Assembly (NCBI RefSeq): GCF_900112585.1
Contig: NZ_FOLY01000003.1
Span: 557,199-621,198, forward strand
DNA length: 64,000 nucleotides
Origin: Kushneria avicenniae
GTDB taxonomy: Bacteria; Pseudomonadota; Gammaproteobacteria; Pseudomonadales; Halomonadaceae
Reading direction: 5' to 3'
The position numbers were made by a program, and so were the translations under genes. Positions 1 through 9,212 of this stretch are shown one piece after another (position 1 is the stretch's first letter; the number at the start of each line of letters is the position of its first letter). Below the pieces are notes generated by a model. The model ran no database searches, had not been told where the DNA came from, and worked only from the letters and a program-made list of their open reading frames with translations.

Positions 1-203
1 AGGTGGTCGGCGTGCTGGCGGTCGTGCTCTCGCTGGGCATGGTCTTTTTGTACCTGCCGGGCAGTCCGTCGGCGCTGACCGGCATCGAGTGGGGGGTGTT
101 CGGCGGCTGGATGGTCTTCGGGTTTGCAATGTATTTCTTCGCGCTCAATCGCTACGGGCGGGCGTTCAGTGACCGGGTCATGCAGGACGTTTATCAGCGC
201 TGA
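1..203 (+). CDS. C-terminal end of an amino-acid permease (5' partial)
   Basis: Only the last 67 codons are in the window; the reading frame is open from the first base. Two hydrophobic segments are visible (about residues 3-20 and 30-47 of the visible part), followed by a short basic and polar tail ending in DVYQR. This looks like the C-terminus of an APC-superfamily amino-acid transporter. It lies 26 bp upstream of gabD-gabT on the same strand, so a GABA permease role is likely by context. The family assignment rests on the tail and neighbours only, because the signature helices are outside the window. Confidence 0.6.
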   Translation, partial: VVGVLAVVLSLGMVFLYLPGSPSALTGIEWGVFGGWMVFGFAMYFFALNRYGRAFSDRVMQDVYQR

Positions 204-229
204 ATCCTTGAAAAGTGAGGTTGGTCCAC

Positions 230-1678
230 ATGCAGGACATTGAATTCAAAAGCCAGCGGGCCGCCGCGCTGATCGGCGGGCACTGGAAGGAAGGCGCTCG
301 ACAGTTTGCGGTCAACAACCCGGCCACCGGCGAACTGATCGCCAATGTGGCCGACCTGGGTGCCGAGGAGACCCGTGAGGCGGTCGGCGCGGCCGAGACG
401 GCACTGGCGGACTGGCGAAAAACGCCGGCAAAGGAGCGCTCTCGGCTGCTGCGTCGCTGGTTCGATCTGGTAGTTGAAAACACCGACAGACTGGCGCGCC
501 TGATGACGCTTGAGCAGGGCAAGCCGCTGGCAGAGTCCCGCGGGGAAGTCGGCTATGGCGCCTCGTTCATCGAATTCTACGCTGAAGAGGCCAAGCGCAT
601 CGCCGGCGAAACCCTGCCGGGTCACGGCGCGGACAAGCGGATTCTGGTGGTGCGCGAGCCGATCGGCGTGGTCGCGGCCATTACGCCCTGGAACTTTCCG
701 CTGGCGATGATCACCCGCAAGTGTGCCCCGGCGCTGGCCGCCGGCTGCACGGTGGTGATCAAACCGGCCGAGGCCACGCCGCTGACCGCCCTGGCGCTGG
801 CCGCGCTGGCGCTGGAAGCCGGTATCCCGCAAGGCGCCATCAATGTGGTCACCGCCCAGAGTCCCGCCGCCGTGGGCGAGGTGCTGACCACGGACCCGCG
901 GGTGCGCAAGGTCTCCTTCACAGGCTCGACCCCGGTGGGCAAGACGCTGCTGGCGCAGTGTGCCTCCACGGTCAAGAAGACCGCCATGGAGCTGGGCGGC
1001 AACGCGCCCTTTATCGTTTTTGACGATGCCGATCTCGATGCTGCTGTCGAGGGCGCCATCGCGTCGAAATACCGCAACGCCGGTCAGACCTGCGTCTGCA
1101 CCAATCGCTTTCTGGTGCAGTCCGGCGTGTACGACGCCTTCGTCGAGAAACTGGCCGCCCGTGTTCGTGAACTCAGGGTCGGCAACGGTCTCGAGGAAGG
1201 CACCACGATCGGGCCGCTGATCAATCAGGGCGCCGTTGACAAGATCAGTGATCACGTCAGCGATGCGCTTGGCAAGGGCGCTCGACTGGTGGAGGGCGGA
1301 GAGAAGCACGCGCTGGGACACTCGTTCTACGCCCCGACCGTGCTGGCCGATGTGACGCCCGATATGGCCGTCGCCCATGAGGAGACCTTCGGGCCGTTGG
1401 CAGCCGTCTTTCGCTTTGACCAGGATGATCAGGCCATCGCGATGGCCAACGATACGCCCTTTGGCCTGGCGGCCTACTTCTATGCCCGCGACTACAAGCG
1501 CATCTGGCATGTGATGGAAGCGCTGGAGTACGGCATGGTGGCCGTCAACGAAGGGTTGTTGTCGACCGAGCTGGCACCCTTTGGCGGAATCAAGGAGTCA
1601 GGGCTGGGTCGGGAAGGTTCGCACCATGGACTGGAGGAGTTTACCGAGCTCAAGTATGTCTGTCTTGGCGGCCTTTAA
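230..1678 (+). CDS. gabD: Succinate-semialdehyde dehydrogenase (NAD(P)+)
   Basis: Oxidises succinic semialdehyde to succinate, the second step of GABA breakdown, in the cytoplasm. The 482-residue product has the full aldehyde dehydrogenase fold: ITPWNFP near residue 150, general base E254 in MELGGN and catalytic C288 in GQTCVCTNR. Its length and these positions match what is known for E. coli GabD. The ATG at 230 is preferred over an in-frame GTG at 215 because a GTGAGG Shine-Dalgarno-like sequence lies about 10 bases before it and it gives the usual N-terminus. gabT starts 26 bp downstream, so the two are probably one operon. Confidence 0.95.
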   Translation: MQDIEFKSQRAAALIGGHWKEGARQFAVNNPATGELIANVADLGAEETREAVGAAETALADWRKTPAKERSRLLRRWFDLVVENTDRLARLMTLEQGKPLAESRGEVGYGASFIEFYAEEAKRIAGETLPGHGADKRILVVREPIGVVAAITPWNFPLAMITRKCAPALAAGCTVVIKPAEATPLTALALAALALEAGIPQGAINVVTAQSPAAVGEVLTTDPRVRKVSFTGSTPVGKTLLAQCASTVKKTAMELGGNAPFIVFDDADLDAAVEGAIASKYRNAGQTCVCTNRFLVQSGVYDAFVEKLAARVRELRVGNGLEEGTTIGPLINQGAVDKISDHVSDALGKGARLVEGGEKHALGHSFYAPTVLADVTPDMAVAHEETFGPLAAVFRFDQDDQAIAMANDTPFGLAAYFYARDYKRIWHVMEALEYGMVAVNEGLLSTELAPFGGIKESGLGREGSHHGLEEFTELKYVCLGGL

Positions 1679-1704
1679 TCGCTGCACATCAAAGGAGATC
1701 GCGC

Positions 1705-2979
1705 ATGAATAATAGTGAACTCAATGAGCTGAAAAAACGCTATGTCGCCAACGGCGCGGCAAGCATGGACGGCCATTTCGCCGACCGCGCCGAAAACGCC
1801 GAGCTGTGGGACGTCGATGGCAAGCGCTTTATCGACTTTGCCGGCGGTATCGGCGTGCTCAACATCGGCCATCGCCACCCGAAGGTGGTCGAGGCGGTCA
1901 AGGCGCAGCTCGATCGAGTCATGCACACCTGCCAGACGGTCATGCCTTATGAAGGTTACGTGAAGGTGGCCGAGAAGCTCAGCCACCTCACGCCGGTACG
2001 TGGGCATGCCAAGGTCATGCTGGCCAACTCCGGTGCCGAGGCGCTGGAAAACGCCGTGAAGGTGGCGCGTGCGGCGACCGGTCGTTCGGGTGTGATCTGC
2101 TTCACCGGCGGTTATCACGGTCGTACCTTCATGACCATGGCCATGAACGGCAAGGTCGCGCCCTATCGTACCGACTTTGGCCCGATGCCGGGACAGGTCT
2201 ATCGCGCGCCCTATCCGGTCGAATCAATCGGTGTCAGCGAGGAAGAGGCGCTGCGCGGGCTGAAAATGACCTTCAAGACCGATGCCAATCCGAAGGACAC
2301 CGCCGCGATCGTCATCGAGCCGGTGCTGGGCGAAGGCGGTTTCCATGCCGCGTCGCCGAGCTTCATGAAGGCGCTGCGCGAGATCTGCGACGAGCACGGC
2401 ATTTTGCTGATCGTTGACGAGGTTCAGTCCGGCTTTGGCCGTACCGGCAAGCTGTTCGCCATCGAGCACACCGGCGTCGAGCCTGACATCATGACCATGG
2501 CCAAGAGCATGGGCGATGGTATGCCGATTTCTGCCGTGGTCGGCACCGACCGCGTGATGGATGCTTCGGGCGGTAATTCGCTCGGCGGTACCTACACCGG
2601 TAGCCCGGTGTCCTGCGCTGCCGTGCTGGCCGTACTGGAGGTGTTCGAAGAGGAGAACATCCTCGAGAAGAGCCTGGCACTGGGCGAGAAGCTCGGCGAG
2701 CGGTTCCAGCAGTGGGAGCGCAGCTTTGATGTCGTGCGCAATTCGCGTCATCTGGGGGCCATGGCGGCCATCGACCTGGTCCGCCCCGACGGCGAGCCGG
2801 ATGCCGAGCTTGCCGGCAAACTCTGCAAAACGGCGCGTGAACGCGGCCTGATCCTGCTCTCCTGCGGTATTTTCGGCAACACGATCCGCTTTTTGATGCC
2901 GGTTACCATCAGTGACGAGGTCCTCAACGAAGGCCTTGACCTGATCGAAACCATGCTCACGGAGATGACCGGTCAGTAG
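1705..2979 (+). CDS. gabT: 4-aminobutyrate aminotransferase
   Basis: PLP-dependent class III aminotransferase that converts GABA and 2-oxoglutarate to succinic semialdehyde and glutamate. The 424-residue protein carries the GGYHGRT segment, the IVDEVQSGFGRTGK motif with the cofactor-binding Asp, and the Schiff-base lysine K267 in MTMAKSMGDG. A strong AAAGGAGA ribosome-binding site lies 8 bases before the ATG. It follows gabD and is closed by an intrinsic terminator, which defines the 3' end of the permease-gabD-gabT unit. Related ornithine or 5-aminovalerate aminotransferases are possible alternatives, but the gabD neighbour favours GABA. Confidence 0.94.
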   Translation: MNNSELNELKKRYVANGAASMDGHFADRAENAELWDVDGKRFIDFAGGIGVLNIGHRHPKVVEAVKAQLDRVMHTCQTVMPYEGYVKVAEKLSHLTPVRGHAKVMLANSGAEALENAVKVARAATGRSGVICFTGGYHGRTFMTMAMNGKVAPYRTDFGPMPGQVYRAPYPVESIGVSEEEALRGLKMTFKTDANPKDTAAIVIEPVLGEGGFHAASPSFMKALREICDEHGILLIVDEVQSGFGRTGKLFAIEHTGVEPDIMTMAKSMGDGMPISAVVGTDRVMDASGGNSLGGTYTGSPVSCAAVLAVLEVFEEENILEKSLALGEKLGERFQQWERSFDVVRNSRHLGAMAAIDLVRPDGEPDAELAGKLCKTARERGLILLSCGIFGNTIRFLMPVTISDEVLNEGLDLIETMLTEMTGQ

Positions 2980-3006
2980 TCACATCGCCCGGTCTGCATG
3001 CAAAAG

Positions 3007-3031
3007 GCCCCGCCATCGGCGGGGCTTTTTT
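3007..3031 (+). terminator. Intrinsic terminator of gabDT
   Basis: Perfect 8-bp stem GCCCCGCC / GGCGGGGC with a 3-base loop, followed directly by six T. It lies 27 bp after the gabT stop. Confidence 0.9.
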
Positions 3032-3077
3032 ATGGTCAGGCGCATTCTTGCTGCCATGAGTCTCCCGGGAGCGGCCA

Positions 3078-4028
3078 CTACGGCTGGCGAGCGGCCACCT
3101 GCAGAAAGGTCTCGACCTCCTCGACGGTGGGAATGCCGGTGGCCGCGCCGGCACGCTGCACGGCCAGCGCGGCGGCTGCGGTGGCCCGCTCCAGGCAGGT
3201 GGTGTCGTCAAAGCCCGCCTGCAGGGCGGCCATATAATAGCCGATGAAGGTGTCGCCGGCACCGGTGGTGTCGACGGCCTGGACCGGCCGCGCCGGCTGA
3301 TAAAGGGTGTCACCGCGTTCGCCATCGAGGCGCCACGCCCCTTCCGAGCCCAGCGTCAGCACGATATTGACGCCCGGCAGCGCCGTTTGCAACGCTTCGA
3401 TCAGGGTATCGGCATCGCTGTCCTCTTCCAGCTCGACCAGCGCGGCCGCTTCGCCGCGATTGACGAACAGCAGTGACAGCTCACTCAGGGGCAGTTCACG
3501 AATGGCCGGTGTCATCGGCGCCGGATTGAAGGCGACCTTCAGCCCGCGCGCCAGCGCCTGACGAATGACGTCCTCGATGGCGTTGCACTCGTTTTGCAGC
3601 AGCAGCCAGCCGTCGCTGTCGGCGCCGTTGATCAGCTCGCCGATCCGCTCGGGCGTGAAGCGCTGATTGGTGCCGCCAAACAGCACGATGGCGTTTTCTC
3701 CGTCGTCGTCGACCTGAATGACGGTGTGGCCGCTGGCGCTTTCAAGCAGCGCCACGTTGTCGATGTTGGCGCCGGCGTCCTTTAGCGTCTCCAGCGCCCA
3801 GTCATCAGCCCGGCCGAGCTGCCCCCAGTGGCTTGCCTGCCCACCGGCGCGTGCCAGGGCGATGGTCTGATTGGCGCCCTTGCCCCCCAGCACGATCTGA
3901 TAGTCGGTGCTGGAGAGCGTTTCACCCGGTCGCACCAGATGCGGTACGCGATAGACGTGATCGATGTTGATCGAGCCGTAGTTGTAGACGGTGGCCAGGC
4001 GGGATGCCGGTTGATTCGATGCTGCCAT
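3078..4028 (-). CDS. rbsK: Ribokinase
   Basis: PfkB-family sugar kinase that phosphorylates D-ribose at O5. The 316-residue product has the N-terminal GSINIDHV strand, the GGKGANQ substrate motif near residue 43, and the C-terminal DTTGAGDTF motif with catalytic base D259. The ATG at 4028 is chosen because a GAGGG Shine-Dalgarno precedes it and it gives the standard N-terminus; upstream in-frame starts would add 16 unlikely residues. No ribose transporter is adjacent, so the gene stands alone in a region of single metabolic genes. Other PfkB sugars cannot be fully excluded. Confidence 0.88.
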   Translation of the reverse strand: MAASNQPASRLATVYNYGSINIDHVYRVPHLVRPGETLSSTDYQIVLGGKGANQTIALARAGGQASHWGQLGRADDWALETLKDAGANIDNVALLESASGHTVIQVDDDGENAIVLFGGTNQRFTPERIGELINGADSDGWLLLQNECNAIEDVIRQALARGLKVAFNPAPMTPAIRELPLSELSLLFVNRGEAAALVELEEDSDADTLIEALQTALPGVNIVLTLGSEGAWRLDGERGDTLYQPARPVQAVDTTGAGDTFIGYYMAALQAGFDDTTCLERATAAAALAVQRAGAATGIPTVEEVETFLQVAARQP

Positions 4029-4089
4029 GATGCCCTCGCAGTAATAACCATGATCTGACGTGATCATCGAACACAACGAGGTCCTTTGT

Positions 4090-4139
4090 CGATTCAGGGC
4101 AGACTGACGATTCAGGGCAGATTGTCGATTCAGGGCAGA
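4090..4139. repeat. Three tandem 18-bp units copying the end of the pirin gene
   Basis: The 14-base word CGATTCAGGGCAGA occurs at 4090, 4108 and 4126, an exact 18-bp period. The third copy contains the TGA stop and last codons of the pirin gene on the minus strand, so the other two lie just past the stop and look like duplications of the gene's end. Confidence 0.9.
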
Positions 4140-4828
4140 TCGAAGACCAGCGCTTCGGCGTCGCGGCCGCGGGCCAGCGTGATCTGCGTTTCTTCCTCCA
4201 GCATCAGCGCATCACCGCCCTCGAGAGGCTGACCGTTGACCTCAAGCTGGCCCCGAATGAGATGGAGATAGCCGCGTCGGCCGGGCGCCAGCGGGTGGGT
4301 CAGCGCGGTATCACCGTTCAGAAGCGTGGCATAAATGAAGGCGTCCTGCTCGATGCGCAGTGACCCGTCGCGGCCATCGGGTGAGAGGATCAGGCGCAGC
4401 TGGTTGTGTCTGGATGCGGCGGGAAAGTCCGCCTCGCTGTAGCGCGGTGCCAGCCCTGTTTCGCGTGGGAAGAGCCAGGTCTGCAGAAAATGCACCGGCT
4501 CGTGATCGCTGTGATTGAACTCGCTGTGCTCCACGCCGGTACCGGTGGTCATCAGCTGCACGCGTCCCGGGCCAATGCTGGCGCTGTTGCCCAGCGTGTC
4601 GCGATGGGCCAGCTCGCCGGAAAGCACCCAGGAAAAGATCTCCATGTCACGATGACCGTGCTGGCTAAAGCCGCCACCGGGGGCCACGCGGTCTTCATTG
4701 ATCACCCGCAGGGGGCCGAAGTGTACATGATCCGGATCGACATAACCGGCAAAGGAAAAGGAGTGATGGCTTTCGAGCCAGCCGTGATCGGCATGACCAC
4801 GTTCATGGCCGGGGCGCAGGGTCAGCAT
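4130..4828 (-). CDS. Pirin family protein (YhhW-like, possible quercetin 2,3-dioxygenase)
   Basis: Bicupin protein of 232 residues. The N-terminal cupin keeps the pirin metal ligands H57, H59, H101 and E103 (HGHRDMEI and HSEFNH), almost the same numbering as human pirin. Bacterial YhhW homologues bind a metal and can oxidise quercetin in vitro, but the physiological substrate is generally unclear. The start at 4828 gives the typical MLTLRPGHERGHADHGWL N-terminus with pirin-like spacing. The gene follows the HAD-family gene on the same strand with 147 bp between them. The 3' end is bordered by tandem duplications of its last bases. Confidence 0.88.
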   Translation of the reverse strand: MLTLRPGHERGHADHGWLESHHSFSFAGYVDPDHVHFGPLRVINEDRVAPGGGFSQHGHRDMEIFSWVLSGELAHRDTLGNSASIGPGRVQLMTTGTGVEHSEFNHSDHEPVHFLQTWLFPRETGLAPRYSEADFPAASRHNQLRLILSPDGRDGSLRIEQDAFIYATLLNGDTALTHPLAPGRRGYLHLIRGQLEVNGQPLEGGDALMLEEETQITLARGRDAEALVFDLP

Positions 4829-4928
4829 GACAGGACTCCGAAGGAGATGACGTGCCTGACAGCATCGCTTTCGGATTCCTGCATGGCAATGGCAGAAAAT
4901 GAGCGTTGGGCGTCGATAAAACAGAATG

Positions 4929-4970
4929 CGCCCGGGCAGGGAGCCTGTCCTGCAAAGCGCTGCCCGGGCG
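4929..4970 (-). terminator. Long GC hairpin after the HAD phosphatase gene
   Basis: An 11-bp perfect inverted repeat (CGCCCGGGCAG / CTGCCCGGGCG) with a 20-base loop, 5 bp beyond the end of the HAD gene. On the minus strand it is followed by a broken T-run, so it is a plausible but imperfect terminator. Confidence 0.55.
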
Positions 4971-4975
4971 TTGCG

Positions 4976-5827
4976 TCATTCCACGGTATCAGAGCCCGGC
5001 GCGTTGTTTTCAGACTTTTGTGCGCCCTTTCGGGGTCTGTCATTTTCCAGCAGATCGGCCACCGAATCGAGAATCTCCTTGGGTCTGAACGGGTAGCGTT
5101 CGACCTCGGAGCGGTCGGCGATGCCGGTCAGTACCAGCACGGTATGAAGCCCGGCCTCGATACCGGCGACCACGTCAGTATCCATGCGATCGCCGATCAT
5201 GCCGGTACGCATGGAGTGCGCGCCCAGCTTGTTAAGCGCCGAGCGAAACATCATCGGGTTGGGCTTGCCGACCACATAGGGCTCGCGCTTGGTGGCGCTG
5301 GTGATCAGTGCGGCCACGGCACCGGTAGCCGGTAGCGGGCCTTCTTGGCTGGGGCTGGTCACGTCCGGATTGGTGACAATAAAGCGGGCCCCTTCATTGA
5401 TCAGGCGAATGGCGCGCGTGATCGCTTCAAACGAATAGGTCCGGGTTTCACCCAGCACCACGTAGTCCGGGTCGGTGTCGGTCATGACAAAGCCCGCTTC
5501 ATGCATGGCGGTGGTAATCCCGGCCTCGCCGATGACAAAGGCCGACCCATTGGGAGACTGATCCTTTAAAAAGGCGGCGGTTGCCAGCGCCGAGGTCCAG
5601 AGCTGCTCTTCGGGCACATCGATGCCGCTGCGTGCCAGCCGGGCGCTGAGATCGCGCGGGGTATAGATCGAGTTGTTGGTCAGTACCAGAAACGGCTTTT
5701 GCTTCTCCCGCCACTGATGGATCAGCTCCGCCGCTCCGGGAATGGCCTTGTTCTCGTGCACCAGCACGCCATCCATGTCGGTCAGCCAGCAATCGACGTC
5801 ACGCTCTACCTTCTTGCCTGTAGTCAA
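4976..5827 (-). CDS. HAD-IIA family phosphatase (NagD-like)
   Basis: Cytoplasmic HAD-superfamily hydrolase of 283 residues. Motif I is D17-M-D19-G, motif II the TNNS near residue 50, the type IIA cap lies in the middle, and GDRMDTD forms motif IV. NagD proteins dephosphorylate small phosphates such as UMP or sugar phosphates; the substrate here cannot be read from sequence. No ATG gives a suitable N-terminus, so the TTG at 5827 is used, preceded by GGGGGAA about 6 bases upstream. The last 20 residues are a polar tail not typical of NagD. Confidence 0.85.
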   Translation of the reverse strand: MTTGKKVERDVDCWLTDMDGVLVHENKAIPGAAELIHQWREKQKPFLVLTNNSIYTPRDLSARLARSGIDVPEEQLWTSALATAAFLKDQSPNGSAFVIGEAGITTAMHEAGFVMTDTDPDYVVLGETRTYSFEAITRAIRLINEGARFIVTNPDVTSPSQEGPLPATGAVAALITSATKREPYVVGKPNPMMFRSALNKLGAHSMRTGMIGDRMDTDVVAGIEAGLHTVLVLTGIADRSEVERYPFRPKEILDSVADLLENDRPRKGAQKSENNAPGSDTVE

Positions 5828-6238
5828 GAGTCGTTCCCCCCGTATTGGTGATGATGTTCAGCATAGACCCGGACAGGCGGCCCTGTCTTTTGCGGGTCTC
5901 GGCAGGTGCCGGTGTGACAAAAGCAGACCGGGTATGGCAACGCCGGTCCTTCAGCGAAAAAGCACCGGGTGAATCGCCCGGATATTTAAAAACATTGTTT
6001 GATTAAAGGACGTTAATCGGCAATATAAAAGGCGCTCTTGATTTAGAAAATATCAGAATACTTGTTTTAATAATTTCTTCATTTTAAAGCCTGTTTTTTC
6101 AGGAAGAGTTTCTTGAAACCTGGAACGTCTTGCTGACATTGTGGTCTTTTAACGTCGGTAATGTGGCGCGAAAGTTTTTAATAAACCGTTAATTAAGGTG
6201 GGGTTTTCCTGCCTGACATGCCCTGATCAGGTGATTCG
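5828..6238. other. AT-rich divergent intergenic region
   Basis: This 411-bp stretch lies between the divergent HAD and glycosyltransferase genes. The half nearest the glycosyltransferase (about 5980-6200) is much richer in A+T than its surroundings and probably holds that gene's promoter. No convincing ORF, hairpin or repeat was found. Confidence 0.6.
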
Positions 6239-7405
6239 ATGTCTTTGAAAACAGCGATTCGGACCAACACTTTTTTAAAGAAAATGGCGCAGGGTATCGA
6301 GAAGGGCGCGCGGCGAGGCATGACCGCCCTTGTGACAAAATGCTTGCAAAAAAATGACACGGTGGAGATCGATAGCCTCAACGGACCGATCAAGATACTG
6401 CTGGTACGGCCCAACTATCGCATCGGCAACGCCCTGATCATGTCGCCCATTATTGAAACGTTTCGACAGCGCTTTCCCGAGGCGCAGATTGATCTGCTCA
6501 CCACCGACAACACGCAAACGCTCTTTCGCCATCAGCGCGTGGACCATCTTCTGACCCTGTCACGCGATGCCATTACCCGTCCCTGGCGCTTTCCCGCCAT
6601 GCTCCGGCGCCTGAGAAAGGAAAAATACGATCTGGCCGTGCAGGCCGGGCCCAGCTCGCTGACCGGTCTGATCTTCGCCCGCTGCATCAAGAGCCGCTAT
6701 ACCATGGGCAAGGGCAAGCGCGGCCAGCACTGGTTCGATATCGAGGTCAACGGTGAGCAGGCGCACGCCTATGACATTCCGCAGATGTTTGCCCGGGCCC
6801 TGGGCACGCCCTGTCGCGATCGCCCGCTGATGACCCTGAGCAACGGCGAGCGCAGCATCGGCCGCGGCGAACTTGAAGAGCTGGGGATCGACTTCGATGA
6901 CACCGGCCGCGCGACCCCCTTTGTGGCCCTGTTTGTCGGCGGGCATCTCGACAAGCGACTGCCCCTGAGCTTCTGGCAGGAGAGCATCGATGCCCTTGAA
7001 TCCGCCGGGCAGCGCTACGTGGTGTTTGTCGGCCCCGAGGAGCTGCGCCATGCCGACACGCTCGAGCAAAGGGTCAGCGCGGGGCAGTATGGCGCGCTCT
7101 GCCGGCCCCGGCCGCTACGTACCTTCGCCGCCATGCTGCACCATGCCCGCTATATGATCAGTCCGGATTCCGGGCCGCTGCATATCGGCGCGGCACTCGA
7201 TGTGCCGGTGATGGCGCTGGTGCAAAAGCGCAAGTCGCTGAAGTTTGTCCCGCGCGGTCCGGCCGATATCGTGCTCTGGCAGCCGGAGGCGCGACAGCTG
7301 CTGGAGGCCGTTATCCGGCCCGAACAGTTCCAGGGGCGTCGCACGCAGGAACCCCCTGAGCCCGGCACGAATTCAACAATGGCCGGGGCGCTGGCGAGTC
7401 GGTAA
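6239..7405 (+). CDS. Glycosyltransferase family 9 (heptosyltransferase-like)
   Basis: GT9 proteins transfer heptose or related sugars from an ADP-sugar to lipopolysaccharide core at the inner face of the cytoplasmic membrane. The 388-residue product has the family's start of fold (LLVRPNYRIGNALIMSPII, about residues 57-75) and the C-terminal ISPDSGPLHIGAALDVPV sugar-nucleotide motif. A basic N-terminal extension of about 50 residues precedes the domain. The ATG at 6239 follows an AGGTG. No other LPS genes are adjacent, and the AT-rich upstream region sets it apart. The acceptor is unknown. Confidence 0.85.
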   Translation: MSLKTAIRTNTFLKKMAQGIEKGARRGMTALVTKCLQKNDTVEIDSLNGPIKILLVRPNYRIGNALIMSPIIETFRQRFPEAQIDLLTTDNTQTLFRHQRVDHLLTLSRDAITRPWRFPAMLRRLRKEKYDLAVQAGPSSLTGLIFARCIKSRYTMGKGKRGQHWFDIEVNGEQAHAYDIPQMFARALGTPCRDRPLMTLSNGERSIGRGELEELGIDFDDTGRATPFVALFVGGHLDKRLPLSFWQESIDALESAGQRYVVFVGPEELRHADTLEQRVSAGQYGALCRPRPLRTFAAMLHHARYMISPDSGPLHIGAALDVPVMALVQKRKSLKFVPRGPADIVLWQPEARQLLEAVIRPEQFQGRRTQEPPEPGTNSTMAGALASR

Positions 7406-7429
7406 CCTTCGCGGCCGTATCCGGGTAAA

Positions 7430-8326
7430 TCACCCGGTATAGGATGCGGCCGCAATCCGGCGGCCGCGGGCGCGGCGCAGTCCCAGCCAGCCGTTGACCA
7501 GCAGCGTTACCAGCGTCAGCAGGCCGCCATAGAGCGTGGCCTCGGGCGGGTTTTCACCGAGCAGCCACCAGACCCAGAGCGTGCCGAGAATGGCCTCGAC
7601 CAGGTAAAAAAGCGCCACCTCAGCGGAGGGCAGATAGCGGGTGGCGTTGTTGATCAGCGCCGTGGCCAGCGGCATCTGCACCAGTCCCATGAGGGCGAGC
7701 ACGAGATAGCTGCGGGGTTCGAGTGCCAGCGGCGTGGCCATCGGCCAGGCGATCACGGCCGTGATCACGCCGCCGCCGGCGATCAGCGGCAGCCGATCCA
7801 GCACCGGATAGCGTCGCAGCAGCGTCAGATTGGCGCCGACCGCCATGGCGGCGCCGAGCGCGTAGAGATCGCCGAGCAGACCCTCCCCGGTCAGCGAGCC
7901 GGCAAAGACGATCACCAGTCCCAGCATGGCCAGACCGATTGCCACCCAGGTTCTCGTCGCGACCCGTTCCTGCAGGAACAGGCGGGTAAAGATCGCTGCA
8001 AACAGTGGTGCCGTACTCAGGATGACCACGACATTGGCCACCCGGGTATGCATTACTGCCATCACGAACAGCAGCGAGATCGCGGCCAGCAGCCCGGCGG
8101 AGATCAGCGATGCCCCGCGTTGGGCGTTGAGGGTGGCCAGCCGCCGGGGCTGGCAGTAGAGCGCGCCCATGATGAGCGCCATCAGCGCGCCGCGCCAGAA
8201 GGCAATGTTCCAGCCGTCGGTGGCGGCCAGTCTTACCAGCAGGCTGTCAAAGCTCAGAACCACAATACCGAGGGTTGCAAGCGTCAGACCGCGTGAGTGC
8301 CGGGCGGTCGCGTCATGGGCTGCCAT
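7430..8326 (-). CDS. EamA/DMT family transporter
   Basis: Integral membrane protein of 298 residues with about ten hydrophobic helices arranged as two EamA repeats (roughly residues 15-140 and 150-285), the drug/metabolite transporter architecture. Members export amino acids or other small metabolites; the substrate cannot be assigned. The start at 8326 is chosen because AAGGAGATTT lies 5-14 bases upstream; the longer in-frame start lacks this. It converges with the GT9 gene 25 bp away. Confidence 0.85.
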   Translation of the reverse strand: MAAHDATARHSRGLTLATLGIVVLSFDSLLVRLAATDGWNIAFWRGALMALIMGALYCQPRRLATLNAQRGASLISAGLLAAISLLFVMAVMHTRVANVVVILSTAPLFAAIFTRLFLQERVATRTWVAIGLAMLGLVIVFAGSLTGEGLLGDLYALGAAMAVGANLTLLRRYPVLDRLPLIAGGGVITAVIAWPMATPLALEPRSYLVLALMGLVQMPLATALINNATRYLPSAEVALFYLVEAILGTLWVWWLLGENPPEATLYGGLLTLVTLLVNGWLGLRRARGRRIAAASYTG

Positions 8327-8590
8327 GTCAAATCTCCTTGAGCGCATCAGTGCCGGATCGCGGTCGAAACGCTCACTTGAGCAGGCCGGTCGTCCGCGGG
8401 CAATGGATCAAATGGTCCGACCCTTTCATCCTAACCGTCGCTATTGAAAATCCTGTTCTCGTTGCGCCGCCGGGCAGAGCATGGGCGACGCCGGTATCGG
8501 TCATTGACCGATCCGAACGCCATATGGCGTGACTGTTCCCCGCTCAAAGGGGCTGCGACAATGGCGACTTTCGACTGTCAGGAGAGTCTC

Positions 8591-9025
8591 ATGACCGAGC
8601 CCGCCCTTGCTCCGCTTCCCGAAAAGCTGCGCCAGCAGCTCATTGCCGTACGTGACAACGCCTACGCCCCCTATTCCCGCCATCCGGTAGGCGCGCTTCT
8701 GGTCAGCGAAGGTGATGTGATCCATACCGGCTGTAACGTGGAAAGTGCCAACTACAAGGGCCTTTGTGCCGAGGCCGGTGCCATAGCCTCGCTGGTCGCC
8801 TCCGGCGAGCGCCGGATCAGGGCGATCTACATCATCGGCCCCGGCGAGGCGCTGTGCACGCCCTGCGGGGATTGTCGTCAGCGGATTCGCGAGTTCGCTA
8901 CCCCCGGCACCGAGATTGTGGTGGTGGATGGTGACGGCCGACCGCTCAAGCGTTACGACATGGAAGCCCTGCTGCCGGATTCCTTCGGACCCGAAAATCT
9001 GGATCAACCGTCATCAATGGCGTAG
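8591..9025 (+). CDS. cdd: Cytidine deaminase
   Basis: Small tetrameric-type zinc enzyme that deaminates cytidine or deoxycytidine to uridine in pyrimidine salvage. In the 144-residue product the zinc ligands are C59, C92 and C95 (CAE and PCGDC), with the proton-shuttling E61. The residues after the CAE motif read AGAI rather than the common RTAI, a variant that keeps the catalytic residues. The ATG at 8591 follows CAGGAGAG; upstream in-frame codons would add an unrelated 49-residue extension. Other CDA-fold deaminases, such as blasticidin-S deaminase, are less likely. Confidence 0.88.
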   Translation: MTEPALAPLPEKLRQQLIAVRDNAYAPYSRHPVGALLVSEGDVIHTGCNVESANYKGLCAEAGAIASLVASGERRIRAIYIIGPGEALCTPCGDCRQRIREFATPGTEIVVVDGDGRPLKRYDMEALLPDSFGPENLDQPSSMA

Positions 9026-9212
9026 GGCACGGCAGCTTCTGCCTGCAGGGTCGTCATGGCGCGGATAGCGGCGATGGCGGAATAAGAAAACAGTGTTGTA
9101 CAAGACATGAAAAAAAACGGCAGGCGTGTCAGCAGATCGTCGTCAAAATGTCATGCATGACGTGATGAAAATCCTTTCCTGGCCTGAGTTTAACGGTTAC
9201 AAAAAATTATAG

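Noticed and set aside
4090..4139. CRISPR-like short array
   Set aside because: The repeats are 18-bp tandem copies of the pirin gene end, with 4-bp remnants instead of spacers, and no cas genes are present.
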